From assembly GCA_030424975.1 (NCBI GenBank), contig JAUHVY010000002.1:744001-808000 (forward strand): 64,000 nucleotides of DNA, given 5' to 3'. How positions within the stretch are numbered: position 1 is the stretch's first letter; the number at the start of each line of letters is the position of its first letter. Made by a program: the position numbers and the translations under genes. Shown piece after piece: positions 28,781 to 39,710 of the stretch. Below the pieces are notes generated by a model that was not told the origin of the DNA, did not search any database, and saw nothing but the letters and a program-made list of their open reading frames with translations. The DNA is from Alphaproteobacteria bacterium (lineage in GTDB: Bacteria > Pseudomonadota > Alphaproteobacteria > Micavibrionales > Micavibrionaceae).

Positions 28781-31012
28781 ATGCAGAACTTATTTGAAAT
28801 TGAAGAAGAGCGTCCCGCCATGCATTATCCATATCTTGACGGGCTAAATGCCCCGCAACGTGATGCCGTGGAAACATTGGACGGTGCGCTATTGGTTTTG
28901 GCGGGTGCGGGTACGGGCAAGACACGTGTTCTAACCACGCGTCTTGCACATTTATTGAATACGGGAAAGGCATATCCGTCACAAATCTTGGCCGTGACCT
29001 TTACGAATAAGGCTGCGCTCGAGATGAAGGAGCGGATCAGTGCAATGATGGGCGGACGCCCCGTTGAGGGCTGGTGGCTTGGCACATTCCACTCACTCGC
29101 CGCGCGTATGTTACGCCGTCATGCTGATCTTGTCGGGCTTGGCAGTAATTTCACCATTATTGATCCGGATGATCAGGTCAGGTTATTAAAACAATTAATG
29201 GAAGCCGATGGCATTGATACGAAGAAATGGGCGCCGCGCGCCTGTATCGGTATTATTGATCGGTGGAAAGATCGCGGTTTATTACCCAGCCAAGCGCCTG
29301 TCGATGATGCATCCGATGTCGCAGATGGAAAAATGATCAAGATGTATACGCAATATCAACAACGTCTGCGGGCCGTAAATGCATGCGACTTTGGTGATTT
29401 GCTGTTGCATATGATTACAATATTAAAGAACCCTGAGAACAAAGCGGTGCTGGAAGATTTTCATGCTCGTTTTCGCTATATCATGGTTGATGAATACCAA
29501 GATACCAATGTCGCGCAATATCAATGGCTCAGGTTGCTCGCAAAGGGATCAGGAAATATTTGTTGTGTCGGTGATGATGACCAATCCATTTATGGTTGGC
29601 GCGGCGCAGAGGTTGGCAACATCCTGAAATTTGAAAAAGATTTCGAAGGCGCAAAAATTATACGTCTTGAGCAAAATTACAGATCGACCAATAACATTCT
29701 GAAAGCATCAGGCGCAGTGATTTCCAATAACGGTTCACGTTTGGGTAAGACCCTGTGGTCGGAGCAGGGCGATGGCGCCCTCATAAAATTATGCGGCCTA
29801 TGGGACGGTGAAGCAGAGGCGCGTTGGGTCGGTGAACAAATCGAGCAGTTACAGCGCGGCGCATATGGCGATCATGACGCGTCACCCTTGTCGCAATGTG
29901 CGGTTCTTGTACGAACGGGTTTCCAAACACGCGAATTCGAAGAGCGATTTATAAAACTTGGTGTTCCATATAAGGTTATTGGCGGCCCTCGATTCTATGA
30001 GCGGATGGAGATTCGAGACGCGCTGGCTTATTTTAGGGTTGTATCCCAATTTGCAGATGATCTGGCGTTCGAACGTATTATTAATACCCCAAAACGCGGC
30101 ATCGGGAACACAACAGTAAACACGTTACATGCTTATGCCCGTGCCAAAGGCATTAGTTTGCACGGCGCGATAATGGATTTAACGCAGACAGATGAGTTTC
30201 GTGCCAAGACAAAGGGCATGTTGATGAAAATCCTTGATGATTTTGATCGTTGGCGTTCGATGATGGATAACACCAATCATGCGGAGCTGGCGGGACTGAT
30301 TTTGGAGGAATCCGGTTATATGGATATGTGGAAGCGCGATAAATCCGCTGAAGCACCGGGGCGTATCGAAAACCTGAAGGAATTGATCGGCGGGATGCAG
30401 GAATATGGCTCCATGCAGGATTTTCTGGAACATGTCGCATTGGTTTTAGAGAATCAAGATGCAAGCGGCGGTGAATATGTGACCCTGATGACCCTGCATG
30501 GTGCAAAGGGACTTGAATTTGATAATGTGTTCCTGCCCGGATGGGAAGAGGGGTTGTTTCCCTCTCAGCGATCTATGGATGAGAGCGGCATGAAGGGGCT
30601 GGAGGAGGAGCGCCGCCTTGCCTATGTCGGGATCACGCGTGCGCGCAATCGGGTCTTTATTTCGCATGCGGGATCACGTCGCATGTACGGGAATTGGGTG
30701 AATGCTATTCCGTCACGTTTTATCGATGAAATTCCAAAAGAGCTTGTTGATGTGACAAGCCAAAGCGGCATGATGCGGGCGGGGCGTTCACGTCATTGGG
30801 ATTCAAGCGGATTTACACCAAAGGCCAAAACCGCCCCACAGGAGCGCAAAGTGCAAACCGCCAGCGGTAATGTGCTTGCGCGTGGTGATCGTATTTTCCA
30901 TGATAAGTTCGGCTATGGCAAAATCATTAATATTGACGGTCATAAATTGGACATCGCATTTGAAAAAAGCGGCACAAAACGTGTCATGGATAGCTTTGTC
31001 GAAAAAGTTTAG
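28781..31012 (+). CDS. uvrD: UvrD/PcrA family DNA helicase
   Basis: LVLAGAGTGKTRVLTTRLAHLL, VDEYQDTNVAQYQW, VGDDDQSIYGWRGAE, TLHGAKGLEFDNVFLPGWEEGLFP. Confidence 0.93.
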   Translation: MQNLFEIEEERPAMHYPYLDGLNAPQRDAVETLDGALLVLAGAGTGKTRVLTTRLAHLLNTGKAYPSQILAVTFTNKAALEMKERISAMMGGRPVEGWWLGTFHSLAARMLRRHADLVGLGSNFTIIDPDDQVRLLKQLMEADGIDTKKWAPRACIGIIDRWKDRGLLPSQAPVDDASDVADGKMIKMYTQYQQRLRAVNACDFGDLLLHMITILKNPENKAVLEDFHARFRYIMVDEYQDTNVAQYQWLRLLAKGSGNICCVGDDDQSIYGWRGAEVGNILKFEKDFEGAKIIRLEQNYRSTNNILKASGAVISNNGSRLGKTLWSEQGDGALIKLCGLWDGEAEARWVGEQIEQLQRGAYGDHDASPLSQCAVLVRTGFQTREFEERFIKLGVPYKVIGGPRFYERMEIRDALAYFRVVSQFADDLAFERIINTPKRGIGNTTVNTLHAYARAKGISLHGAIMDLTQTDEFRAKTKGMLMKILDDFDRWRSMMDNTNHAELAGLILEESGYMDMWKRDKSAEAPGRIENLKELIGGMQEYGSMQDFLEHVALVLENQDASGGEYVTLMTLHGAKGLEFDNVFLPGWEEGLFPSQRSMDESGMKGLEEERRLAYVGITRARNRVFISHAGSRRMYGNWVNAIPSRFIDEIPKELVDVTSQSGMMRAGRSRHWDSSGFTPKAKTAPQERKVQTASGNVLARGDRIFHDKFGYGKIINIDGHKLDIAFEKSGTKRVMDSFVEKV

Positions 31013-31017
31013 CGCGC

Positions 31018-31767
31018 CTAATGTGTTTGACCGTTATTGAACTTTAGCTTGCCCGCCGCGCGGATTGGGCCGTAACCGTCCTTTTGGGCGATGACAACAA
31101 TGCCGTCCATATTTTCTTTTGGAATATTGAACCGTAGCATCGTTTCATTGCCGTCCCATGCCCCTAAATTCAGGTAAGATGTAACTGGCGTGGTGTATTT
31201 AATTTTACGGCCGCTGTTTTCGCCTCCGCCAATCGATAGGTTAATCGAATCGATATATCCGAATGCCCATAAATGGTATTTCGCTTTTTGCGCCTTTGGC
31301 AGAATGTAATGCACCTGATTTGCGCCGTATAATTTCATACGGATATTTTGGATGGGGTCTTTCTGTGCGCGTGTTATCGCGGCGAGTGCTTTATTGGAAT
31401 TTGAACCGACGAAGCCGGGGGCGCCATTTACAATCATTTGCGGCGTGTATATTTGCTGTGATCCGCTTATAGCGCTATATCCGTGTTGGCGAACATCACA
31501 AAATTGTTGTGATAGCTTGTCCGACCAATGCGGGCCGTTCCAATATTCAACATGACACGCTAATGTGATTAGGTTGTCATTATCAGAGAGTTTGTCGAGT
31601 AGGCGATCCGCCGGTGGGCAAGAGGAGCATCCTTGCGATGTGAATAATTCAATCACCGTCGGTGCTTTATCTTCTGCTTTTGCGTTTGTAAGCGGGAGAG
31701 TAAATGCGACGGCTAAGGCTGATAATGCTAAAAATTTTCTTTTCATAAATCTATATTCGGATGTCAT
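31018..31767 (-). CDS. DUF1223-like secreted protein
   Basis: Signal peptide; VIELFTSQGCSSCPPADRLLDKL signature. Confidence 0.82.
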   Translation of the reverse strand: MTSEYRFMKRKFLALSALAVAFTLPLTNAKAEDKAPTVIELFTSQGCSSCPPADRLLDKLSDNDNLITLACHVEYWNGPHWSDKLSQQFCDVRQHGYSAISGSQQIYTPQMIVNGAPGFVGSNSNKALAAITRAQKDPIQNIRMKLYGANQVHYILPKAQKAKYHLWAFGYIDSINLSIGGGENSGRKIKYTTPVTSYLNLGAWDGNETMLRFNIPKENMDGIVVIAQKDGYGPIRAAGKLKFNNGQTH

Positions 31768-31945
31768 TGCAATTTCGTTTCATACAACAGTAATAGAAAT
31801 GAAAAGGTCAGGCAAAGAAATAGTTTTGCACCGGAATGCGCCGTGTCAACTTTTCCCCTGAAAACCTTTGGGTTTTGGTTGCATGACATTGCGTTCTGAT
31901 CTAAATTTCATCATATTGATGACATCATAACAACAGGTAGAAATT

Positions 31946-32911
31946 ATGGCGCGAAATTATAAGATTGCGACGGTTTTTGGTGGTACAGGCTTTGTCGGCA
32001 GACAGATCGTCAGGGAGTTAGCGGCACGCGGTGTCGTGGTAAAGGTTGCAACGCGCTTTCCGGAGAGTGCTTATTTTTTAAAGCCGTATGGCGCTGTTGG
32101 TCAGGTCGTACCCGTTGCCTGTAATTATGCGGATTCCACATCCGTTCATGAAGCGATAAAGGGCGCGGACTTCGTTGTGAATTGCATCGGTATTTTGTAT
32201 GAACGCGGCAAAAAATCAAAGTTTCAGCGCATGCATGTTGATGTGCCGGCAATGATTGCGAAGGCTTGTGCTGATGAGAACGTAGAACAGTTTGTGCATG
32301 TTTCTGCACTGGGGTGTGATGTCGGCCAGTCGAATTATGCCAAAACTAAATTAGAAGGTGAGCACGCTGTGCAATCTAATTTCGCAAAAGCGGTTATTCT
32401 GCGCCCGAGTGTGGTTTTCGGCGAGGATGATAATTTCTTTAATATGTTTGCAGAATTGGCCCGATATGTACCGTTCTTGCCGTTGATTGGCGGTGGTAAA
32501 ACGAAATTCCAACCCGTTTATGTTGGTGATGTTGCGGATGCAGCCATAGGCGCATTATATGATTATTCCGGTAAATATAGCGGATCTGTTTATGAGCTTG
32601 GTGGCCCTGAGGTCGTTGACTTTAAAGGTGTTTATGAGCGCTTGTTCAAATATACAGGGCGTGAGCGTAGATTGGTGAATTTGCCGTATTGTGTTGCGAG
32701 GTTCGAGGCAGCATTCTTAAGCTTATGGCCGCGTCCTCTTTTGACGCGTGATCAGGTGGAAAGCTTGAAGACAGATAATGTTGTTGCGGAAAATGCGAAG
32801 ACCCTTGCAGATTTTGGCATTAACCCGACGTCAATGGATACAATATTGCCGGGATATTTATCACGATATCGTGCAGGCGGCGGGCGTTTTAATACGCAAA
32901 CAACAGCATAA
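31946..32911 (+). CDS. Complex I NDUFA9-like NAD(P)-binding protein
   Basis: TVFGGTGFVGRQIVRELAARG, FVHVSALGCD, RPSVVFGEDDNFFN. Confidence 0.85.
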   Translation: MARNYKIATVFGGTGFVGRQIVRELAARGVVVKVATRFPESAYFLKPYGAVGQVVPVACNYADSTSVHEAIKGADFVVNCIGILYERGKKSKFQRMHVDVPAMIAKACADENVEQFVHVSALGCDVGQSNYAKTKLEGEHAVQSNFAKAVILRPSVVFGEDDNFFNMFAELARYVPFLPLIGGGKTKFQPVYVGDVADAAIGALYDYSGKYSGSVYELGGPEVVDFKGVYERLFKYTGRERRLVNLPYCVARFEAAFLSLWPRPLLTRDQVESLKTDNVVAENAKTLADFGINPTSMDTILPGYLSRYRAGGGRFNTQTTA

Positions 32912-32927
32912 CCAAAGGATGTTTTTT

Positions 32928-33887
32928 ATGAAACGAATTCTACGGACTATCATTTTTGTTGCACTCGGATCGAGCACTTTTGTTGCTGCGCCGACACAAT
33001 ATGTTCATGCAGCAAATACCCAAGAGATTGTCGCAGTTGTGAACAGTGATGCCGTTTCGTTGAGGGATTTAAATCGTCGTCTGAAATTGGTTATGATTTC
33101 ATCAGGATTACCGAATAAGGCGGATATCCGCGATAAATTGACACCACAAGTTCTGGATACGTTGATTAATGAAAAGATTATGTTGCAAGAGGCCAAAAAG
33201 CAGGGCGTAGAGGTGACGCAAGGCGATATTGAGGCAGGTTTTGCACAGGTCGCACAGCAAAATAATATTCCTGCTGACAAGTTTAAGAAAATGGTGTCGG
33301 CTAGTGGTATCGATATTAATACCATGTATGACCAGATTCGTGCGCAGGTCGCGTGGTCAAAGGTTGTGCAAAAAAGCTTGCGTCCGAATGTTTTGATTTC
33401 AGATCGTGATATTGAAGCAGCACGTGAGCGCATGGAAGCCAAGGTCGGCACAACAGAATTTTTAGCAGCAGAAATTTTCCTCCCCTTTGACGATGAGAGT
33501 AAGGAAGCGCGTGTTAAGCAATTAGCGAACAGATTATATTCTGAAACGCGTAGCGGTAAGGCTAGCTTTTTTAAACTGGCGCAGCAATTTTCACGTTCTG
33601 CAGGCGCGATGCAAGGTGGCGATACGGGCTGGATGAATGAAGCGCAGATTCCTGAAGAGATACTTGATGGTCTGAAAAAGGTCAGTAAAAATCAAATCAC
33701 CCCACCGATCAGAACGTTGAACGGGTATCATATTTATTTCTTGCGCGATACGCGTACCCTGAGCGAGGATACATTGCCATCAAATCAGCAAATTGAATAT
33801 TCTTTGGGAACGGAGAGACTGAATAAAGTGCAGCATCGCCGTTTGCAAGATTTACGTTCTGCTTCATTTGTAGACATCCGCGTGTAA
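32928..33887 (+). CDS. surA: SurA-like peptidylprolyl isomerase (ORF track start 32778 overlaps upstream gene)
   Basis: Signal peptide; SurA_N-like region VVNSDAVSLRDLNRRLKLVMISSGLP; parvulin region GGDTGWMNEAQIPEEI. Confidence 0.8.
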   Translation: MKRILRTIIFVALGSSTFVAAPTQYVHAANTQEIVAVVNSDAVSLRDLNRRLKLVMISSGLPNKADIRDKLTPQVLDTLINEKIMLQEAKKQGVEVTQGDIEAGFAQVAQQNNIPADKFKKMVSASGIDINTMYDQIRAQVAWSKVVQKSLRPNVLISDRDIEAARERMEAKVGTTEFLAAEIFLPFDDESKEARVKQLANRLYSETRSGKASFFKLAQQFSRSAGAMQGGDTGWMNEAQIPEEILDGLKKVSKNQITPPIRTLNGYHIYFLRDTRTLSEDTLPSNQQIEYSLGTERLNKVQHRRLQDLRSASFVDIRV

Positions 33888-33895
33888 GCGCCCTG

Positions 33896-34759
33896 ATGAC
33901 CTCGTCGACCTTAAAACAGAGACATGAAGCGGTGGAGGCCTTGCCACCGTTAAAAGAGGTAATTGCCGCACATGGCTTAAGTGCGCAAAAGGCACTGGGA
34001 CAAAATTTCCTGCTTGATCGCAATATAACAGATAAGATTGTCCGTGAAGCCATCGTCCATGATAGTGATGCTTGGGAAGGCGTGCATGCCATAGAAATTG
34101 GCCCAGGGCCGGGCGGTTTAACCCGTTCATTGTTGCTGTCGCCGGCGGCGGACGTTCATGCCGTTGAGCTGGATACGCGCGCTGTTGGTGCACTGCAGGG
34201 GACATGCGATGCGGCAGGCGGTGATTTAACAATTTTACAACATGATGCCATGCGCGTTGACTTGGCCGCACTGGTGCCTGCGCCGCGCGTTATTGTCGCA
34301 AACTTGCCGTATAATATTGCTACGCCGCTATTGGTTGGGTGGTTAAAGCAGACCAGAGCGGAGCGCAGCACTTATCAATCTATGAGTTTGATGTTCCAAC
34401 AGGAAGTTGCGCAGCGTATCACCGCACAGGAAAACACAAAAGCATATGGGCGTTTGGCCGTAATATCACAATGGTTATGCGATGTGCGTATCATGTATAA
34501 TTTGCCGCCATCGGCATTTACACCACCGCCAAAGGTTAATTCATCGGTTGTGTTTTTTAAACCGAAAGCGTTGGCAGGTGATGCGCCGAAATTTGATATG
34601 GTCGAAAAGGTCACCGCCGCAGCATTCAACCAGCGCCGAAAAATGATAAGACAAAGTTTGAAAGCGTATATGCCTGCAATTGAGGCGTTAGGCATTGATC
34701 CGCAAAAACGAGCAGAGAATTTATCGGTTTCTGACTATCTCGCTATCGCTTCTTTTTGA
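33896..34759 (+). CDS. rsmA: 16S rRNA (adenine1518/1519-N6)-dimethyltransferase RsmA/KsgA
   Basis: KALGQNFLLDRNIT, AIEIGPGPGGLTRSLL, ANLPYNIATPLL, FNQRRKMIRQSLK. Confidence 0.95.
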   Translation: MTSSTLKQRHEAVEALPPLKEVIAAHGLSAQKALGQNFLLDRNITDKIVREAIVHDSDAWEGVHAIEIGPGPGGLTRSLLLSPAADVHAVELDTRAVGALQGTCDAAGGDLTILQHDAMRVDLAALVPAPRVIVANLPYNIATPLLVGWLKQTRAERSTYQSMSLMFQQEVAQRITAQENTKAYGRLAVISQWLCDVRIMYNLPPSAFTPPPKVNSSVVFFKPKALAGDAPKFDMVEKVTAAAFNQRRKMIRQSLKAYMPAIEALGIDPQKRAENLSVSDYLAIASF

Positions 34760-34803
34760 CAATTGCGTGATTGCGGCGTAAAAACGTGCAAACAGGTGGT
34801 GAT

Positions 34804-35472
34804 ATGAAAAAAGTTAAAGATATAAAATCAAGTTCCCGTGCATGGTGGATGGCTGAAAATCCAGATGCCCTCAGTATTAGTCGTAGTGAGCTTCTGCGTT
34901 CCGATTGGGACGATGTGACAGGCGCTGTCAAGCAAGAGGGTAAAGCGGTTGTTTTGCTCGAGCATAAAGACATGGTTGGCTTGATTGTGCCGCCGTCTTT
35001 TTTGTATGAGCATCATCGTAAAATGCCGCATCTAAGCGAAATGGACCCAATCATGCATATTTCCGTTGACGATTATCGCAACGAGCCGTCTCTGCTTGCG
35101 GGCCATGTTGAAAATGGCGGCAGTGCGGTATTATTGGACCAAGAGGGTAAGCCGGCACTAGCCGTGGTTAGTCGTGGCTTTGCCATTGATATTCAGGCCG
35201 ATGCACAAAGCACAGCCTCATTTAAGGAGCCTATGGCTGCCTTTATGTTTAATGACCGTGCCTTAACGCAAGAGGAGCTTGACGATAAAGGTGATTTAAG
35301 CCAAGAGGAGCTGGATTATCTTGGTGATCTTGCGGGAGATTATATGGCGGCTTTGCCCAAAATGTCAGATTCCGATCTGTTAAAGCTTCAAAAAGCAATC
35401 AGTGCGATGAATATGGCGAGCCAAGACCGCCATGGTATTGACGGTGCGGTTGAATCGCTTTCTTTTGATTAA
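34804..35472 (+). CDS. Hypothetical protein
   Basis: ORF 34771-35472; more likely start MKKVKDIKSS at 34804. Confidence 0.55.
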   Translation: MKKVKDIKSSSRAWWMAENPDALSISRSELLRSDWDDVTGAVKQEGKAVVLLEHKDMVGLIVPPSFLYEHHRKMPHLSEMDPIMHISVDDYRNEPSLLAGHVENGGSAVLLDQEGKPALAVVSRGFAIDIQADAQSTASFKEPMAAFMFNDRALTQEELDDKGDLSQEELDYLGDLAGDYMAALPKMSDSDLLKLQKAISAMNMASQDRHGIDGAVESLSFD

Positions 35473-35479
35473 GGGAGGT

Positions 35480-36121
35480 CTACAGGCCGCCTTTTAACCC
35501 TCTTACAAAGTCTGATAAACCGACCATGCGGCGGCGCTTTATGCGCTCTGCATCTAAAATCAGTTGTGCTTTTTGTATCGCTTCGTCAACATCGCGGTTA
35601 ATGATCACATAATCATATTCAGTGTAATGTGACATTTCATCAGCGGCCTTTGACATACGTCCTTGGATATCGGTTTCTGACTCCAATGTGTCGCGCGATC
35701 TATTCCGCAAACGTTTTTCAAGCTCGGCTCTTGCAGGCGGAAGAATGAACACAGTGACCAAGTCTTCACGCGCAATTTCAGAGAGTTGTTGCGTGCCTTG
35801 CCAATCAATATCAAAGATCACGTCCTTGCCACTCGAGAGTGCTTCCTCAACGGGTTTGCGCGGTGTGCCGTAATAATTATCAAACACTTTGGCATGCTCC
35901 AGCATATCGCCGTTATCAACCATTTCACGAAATTCATCGGTGGTCACAAAGTAATAATCCTGTCCGTGGACTTCACCTGCGCGGCGTTTGCGTGTGGTGG
36001 CCGAGATTGAAATCGTCAGGTCATCATTATCTTTTAAAAGAGAGCGCGTAATTGTGGTTTTACCTGCGCCCGACGGGGAGGACATAACATACATCAGGCC
36101 TCGACGTTGAATATTGTTCAA
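35480..36121 (-). CDS. gmk: Guanylate kinase
   Basis: YVMSSPSGAGKTTITRSLL, SATTRKRRAGEVHGQDYYF, FDIDWQGTQQL. Confidence 0.96.
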   Translation of the reverse strand: MNNIQRRGLMYVMSSPSGAGKTTITRSLLKDNDDLTISISATTRKRRAGEVHGQDYYFVTTDEFREMVDNGDMLEHAKVFDNYYGTPRKPVEEALSSGKDVIFDIDWQGTQQLSEIAREDLVTVFILPPARAELEKRLRNRSRDTLESETDIQGRMSKAADEMSHYTEYDYVIINRDVDEAIQKAQLILDAERIKRRRMVGLSDFVRGLKGGL

Positions 36122-36215
36122 AATAACTCTCCGGTTATTGTTAATTTTACTTATTGCCTATAAACCTAAACATTGAAATGAAAAATCGCAATTCCAAAGT
36201 AAGCAGGGCAAGGAA

Positions 36216-37019
36216 ATGTTTGCGCATAAGTCACGGCAAAGCAAGCCACCAAAGCATATTGTCATCACAGGTGCATCAAGCGGCATCGGCCAGGCGCTTG
36301 CTGAATATTATGCCGCGCCTGATGTGGTTTTGGGGTTAACGGGGCGTAATAAAGAGCGCCTGGAGCAAGTTTCAAGTATTTGCCAAGAAAAAGGTGCATC
36401 TGTTACTTGCGGTGTCGTAGATGTCAGCGATGAAAAAGCGATGGCTGATTGGTTAACATCATTTGATGATCAATTCCCGATTGATTTGGTTATTGCGAAT
36501 GCAGGGATTTCGGGGGGGACGGGTGATGTGATGTTCGGCGAAGACCAAACCCAAGTGCGCCGTATCTTTGAAGTTAATTTATTCGGGGTTCTGCATACGA
36601 TACAACCCATTCAACAGAAAATGACTGACCGAGGTGCTGGCCATCTTGCAATCGTCAGTTCGTTAGCGGGGTATCGCGGGTGGCCCGGCGCGCCTGCATA
36701 TTGCGCATCAAAGGCGGCTGTTCGTGTATATGGAGAGGGGCTACGGGGGGCATTGGACAAAACAGGTGTACGTGTCAGTGTCATTTGTCCGGGCTTTGTT
36801 CGCTCTCGTATGACAGATGTAAATGAGTTTCCCATGCCTTTTATTATGGACACAGCAAAAGCAGCAAGACATATTGCATTACAATTAGCCAAGGGAAAGG
36901 GGCGCATATCTTTTCCCTTTATACCTGCGTTTTTTGCATGGGTGTTTATGGTTTTACCCAACGGCATTGCACATAGATGGTTGTTAGGCATGCCGAAGAA
37001 GCGTCCTTCAGATGTATAA
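36216..37019 (+). CDS. Short-chain dehydrogenase/reductase
   Basis: VITGASSGIGQALAEYY, NAGISGG, SSLAGYRG...YCASKAAV. Confidence 0.92.
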   Translation: MFAHKSRQSKPPKHIVITGASSGIGQALAEYYAAPDVVLGLTGRNKERLEQVSSICQEKGASVTCGVVDVSDEKAMADWLTSFDDQFPIDLVIANAGISGGTGDVMFGEDQTQVRRIFEVNLFGVLHTIQPIQQKMTDRGAGHLAIVSSLAGYRGWPGAPAYCASKAAVRVYGEGLRGALDKTGVRVSVICPGFVRSRMTDVNEFPMPFIMDTAKAARHIALQLAKGKGRISFPFIPAFFAWVFMVLPNGIAHRWLLGMPKKRPSDV

Positions 37020-37172
37020 GAAATGTACGTTTGTGCTTGATTGATAAAAAGAATAGGTATAAAAATAGTAATATTATTTTGTAAGTTAGTAATAAAGTTT
37101 TGATTTTAAATATTAATTTTAATTTATCTTGTGCAGGTAAATTTTTTTTATTTATTAAATGAGTGTCGGTAG

Positions 37173-37469
37173 ATGGATGTTAATGAAATTGAACATAATG
37201 TAGAGGCCGCAGTAAACCTCTTGAAAGCCCTTTCTAATGAAAAGCGTCTTTTAATTGTCTGTGCTCTTTACAAGGGAGAGAAGAGTGTAGGGGAGCTTGA
37301 AAAGATTGTCGGATTAAGCCAATCAGCCCTATCACAACACCTTGCCCGATTAAGACGTGATCGTGTCGTTAGTACGCGCCGTGATGCGCAAACGATCTAT
37401 TATTCTCTGGATGATCACGCCACGAATAAGCTTCTTCATTGTTTGTACGGAATATACGGCGCCGCCTGA
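37173..37469 (+). CDS. ArsR-family HTH transcriptional regulator
   Basis: ALSNEKRLLIVCALYKGEKSVGELEKIVGLSQSALSQHLARLRRDRVVSTRRDAQTIYYSL. Confidence 0.92.
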   Translation: MDVNEIEHNVEAAVNLLKALSNEKRLLIVCALYKGEKSVGELEKIVGLSQSALSQHLARLRRDRVVSTRRDAQTIYYSLDDHATNKLLHCLYGIYGAA

Positions 37470-38410
37470 TTTCTGAGCATTGGTAACAGGTCATTGTAAA
37501 CCGCATCTGTTTCTAATTCTGATATATTATCTGCTTGCATCGTTTTAACGTTATCACCTTTTGGTGCATGACGTTCAGGTGTGCTGTGTCCTGAAAATAA
37601 AACAAGTGAAGGGCAGCCCGTTGGCCCTATCATGTGCATCGGCCCCGTATCATTGCCGAGCGCGCCGCTTGCGCCATGCGCAAGGTTGATGATCTGGAAC
37701 AGGGATGTTTGTCCTGTGAGATCTAATGCTGCAGGGCATAGCTCTTTTATCTCGCCTGTAACATCACGTTCTGCATCGGTGCCAAGTAAGACAATCTGGT
37801 AATTTTCCGCACTTAGCAAATTGGCTATTGCGCCATATTTTTCTTTTGGCCAGCGTTTTTGCGGATGCTGCGGGGCAGAGCCGGGGACAAAGAGAATATA
37901 GGGCGTTTTCAGATTAAACATGCCGATGTCGTCATTAATCCATTTCATGCTATCTACATGCACGTTATCAATGCCTGCGAGTTTTAATGTCATGGCATGC
38001 CCGTCGAATGCGTGTCCGGCTATGCGCTCAGGGGCGTTGTTTTCGTGCGATGCCCCTTTGGCTGTGCCGACCCACTCGGGGCGTTTAGCTTTGGGGAAGA
38101 GCTTGAAATATAGCGCTGTGCGGTCATTATTTTGTAAGTCATAAACGCGATTATAATTTCCGTTTATCAAGGTGCTGCGCAGTCTTATCCAGCTGCCAAT
38201 GTTGAATGTCTTGGGGCGTTCATCAATGATGATATCGTCGAAATAGCCGCTTTTTTGTGCAAAAGATTGAAACCCCTTTGTGGTCATAAGGGTGATATGT
38301 GCATTTTTATGGTGTTTGCGAATGGCAGCCATGGGGCCAAGCGCCTGTATAAAATCACCGAGTGCGCTGAGCTTGATAACAAGGATGCGTTCTGCGGGCG
38401 ATTCTCTCAT
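37436..38410 (-). CDS. Glycosyltransferase family 9 (heptosyltransferase-like)
   Basis: ILVIKLSALGDFIQALGPMAAIRKHH, LVLFSGHSTPERHAP. Confidence 0.88.
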   Translation of the reverse strand: MRESPAERILVIKLSALGDFIQALGPMAAIRKHHKNAHITLMTTKGFQSFAQKSGYFDDIIIDERPKTFNIGSWIRLRSTLINGNYNRVYDLQNNDRTALYFKLFPKAKRPEWVGTAKGASHENNAPERIAGHAFDGHAMTLKLAGIDNVHVDSMKWINDDIGMFNLKTPYILFVPGSAPQHPQKRWPKEKYGAIANLLSAENYQIVLLGTDAERDVTGEIKELCPAALDLTGQTSLFQIINLAHGASGALGNDTGPMHMIGPTGCPSLVLFSGHSTPERHAPKGDNVKTMQADNISELETDAVYNDLLPMLRNQAAPYIPYKQ

Positions 38411-39627
38411 TATTCAGCCGCGCGTGCATTTTGCGATTGCGATGATCCCGCGAAAGGGTCGGAATGATTGACGCGGGTGATTTTGTCTTGCAAAAGCTCC
38501 GCATAAACATCGAGGGTTTTTTGCGCCATGATGTCTTTTGTAAAGTTTTGTGCAACATGTGCCATCGAGCGTGTTGCAAGAACGGCGCGTTGATTTTCAT
38601 CAAGAGATAGTGCTTCTTTGATCGATTGTGCCAATGCATCACTATCATTCGGCGGGATAAGCCATCCTGTTTCGCCGCGCACCACGGTTTCTTGTGCGCC
38701 GCCATGATCCGTTGCGATAATCGGGCGTCCCATGGCTTGGGCTTCGACAGGAATGCGACCGAACCCTTCGGGGTCTGTTGATGCGGAAACAACAACCGTG
38801 GAAAGCATATAGGCCGCAGGCATATCATGGCATTGATCAATAATGCGCACACGGTTGCCTAAGTTTTTTTCTTCGATCGCTTTGTCTAATTCTTCACGGT
38901 ATTCCGTACGGCCCTGATCTGATCCGATCATTACACAAAAAACGTCATCACGTTGCAGCTTTGCCATGGCCTCGATTAAAACATGGTGCCCTTTCCAACG
39001 GGTAATGCGCCCCGGCATCATCACAATGTTAGACCCGTCAGGAATCCGCCATTCACGCTCAAGGTTAATCATGCGCTCGGCTGTGACGCCTGTGGGGTGA
39101 AAACGTTCCATCGGAATGCCGCGATGGATCAGGCGGATACGATCCTCGGTGATGTTGTAATTATCGAGCAAATATTGCGCCACGTAATTAGAGATCGCAA
39201 TGACCAATTCGCCATGCGCGATAGATCCGTTATAGATGCGTTTGGCTTCGCCGCTAATGTTATAGGGGGCGTGACAAGTCGTTAGAAAACGCGCACCTGT
39301 TGACTGGCATGCGCGCCATGCACTCCAAGCGGGGGCACGGCTGCGGGCGTGTACAATATCAACGCTATGCTTTTTGATGATCTTCTTTAATCGCCCGATA
39401 TTACGCCACATCACAATCGGGTTCTTGCTGTGTACAGGCAGGTCAATATGCGTTGCACCTACGCGCGCAAGCTCAGAAATACGGTATCCACCATTTGATA
39501 CGACGATGGCTTCTGCGCCTGCATTTACGATTTCTGCGGCAATATCAATGCATCCTTGCTCGGCACCACCGGCACCAAGTGAGGGGATGATTTGCATGAT
39601 CACGGGTTTTTTATCAATCTTGTTCAT
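38410..39627 (-). CDS. Glycosyltransferase family 4
   Basis: IIPSLGAGGAEQGCIDIA, ASTDPEGFGRIPVEAQAMGRPIIATDHGGAQETV. Confidence 0.9.
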   Translation of the reverse strand: MNKIDKKPVIMQIIPSLGAGGAEQGCIDIAAEIVNAGAEAIVVSNGGYRISELARVGATHIDLPVHSKNPIVMWRNIGRLKKIIKKHSVDIVHARSRAPAWSAWRACQSTGARFLTTCHAPYNISGEAKRIYNGSIAHGELVIAISNYVAQYLLDNYNITEDRIRLIHRGIPMERFHPTGVTAERMINLEREWRIPDGSNIVMMPGRITRWKGHHVLIEAMAKLQRDDVFCVMIGSDQGRTEYREELDKAIEEKNLGNRVRIIDQCHDMPAAYMLSTVVVSASTDPEGFGRIPVEAQAMGRPIIATDHGGAQETVVRGETGWLIPPNDSDALAQSIKEALSLDENQRAVLATRSMAHVAQNFTKDIMAQKTLDVYAELLQDKITRVNHSDPFAGSSQSQNARAAE

Positions 39628-39710
39628 GACGTTAAAATACGTTTGTTTTTATGATCTGGAAAGTGTTTTTAGAATGCATTAGGTTGGTTTGTACACAAGC
39701 ATGATTGCAA

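Noticed and set aside
32778-32927. N-terminal extension of the SurA-like ORF
   Set aside because: Overlaps the upstream NDUFA9-like gene; a signal peptide begins at the internal ATG 32928.
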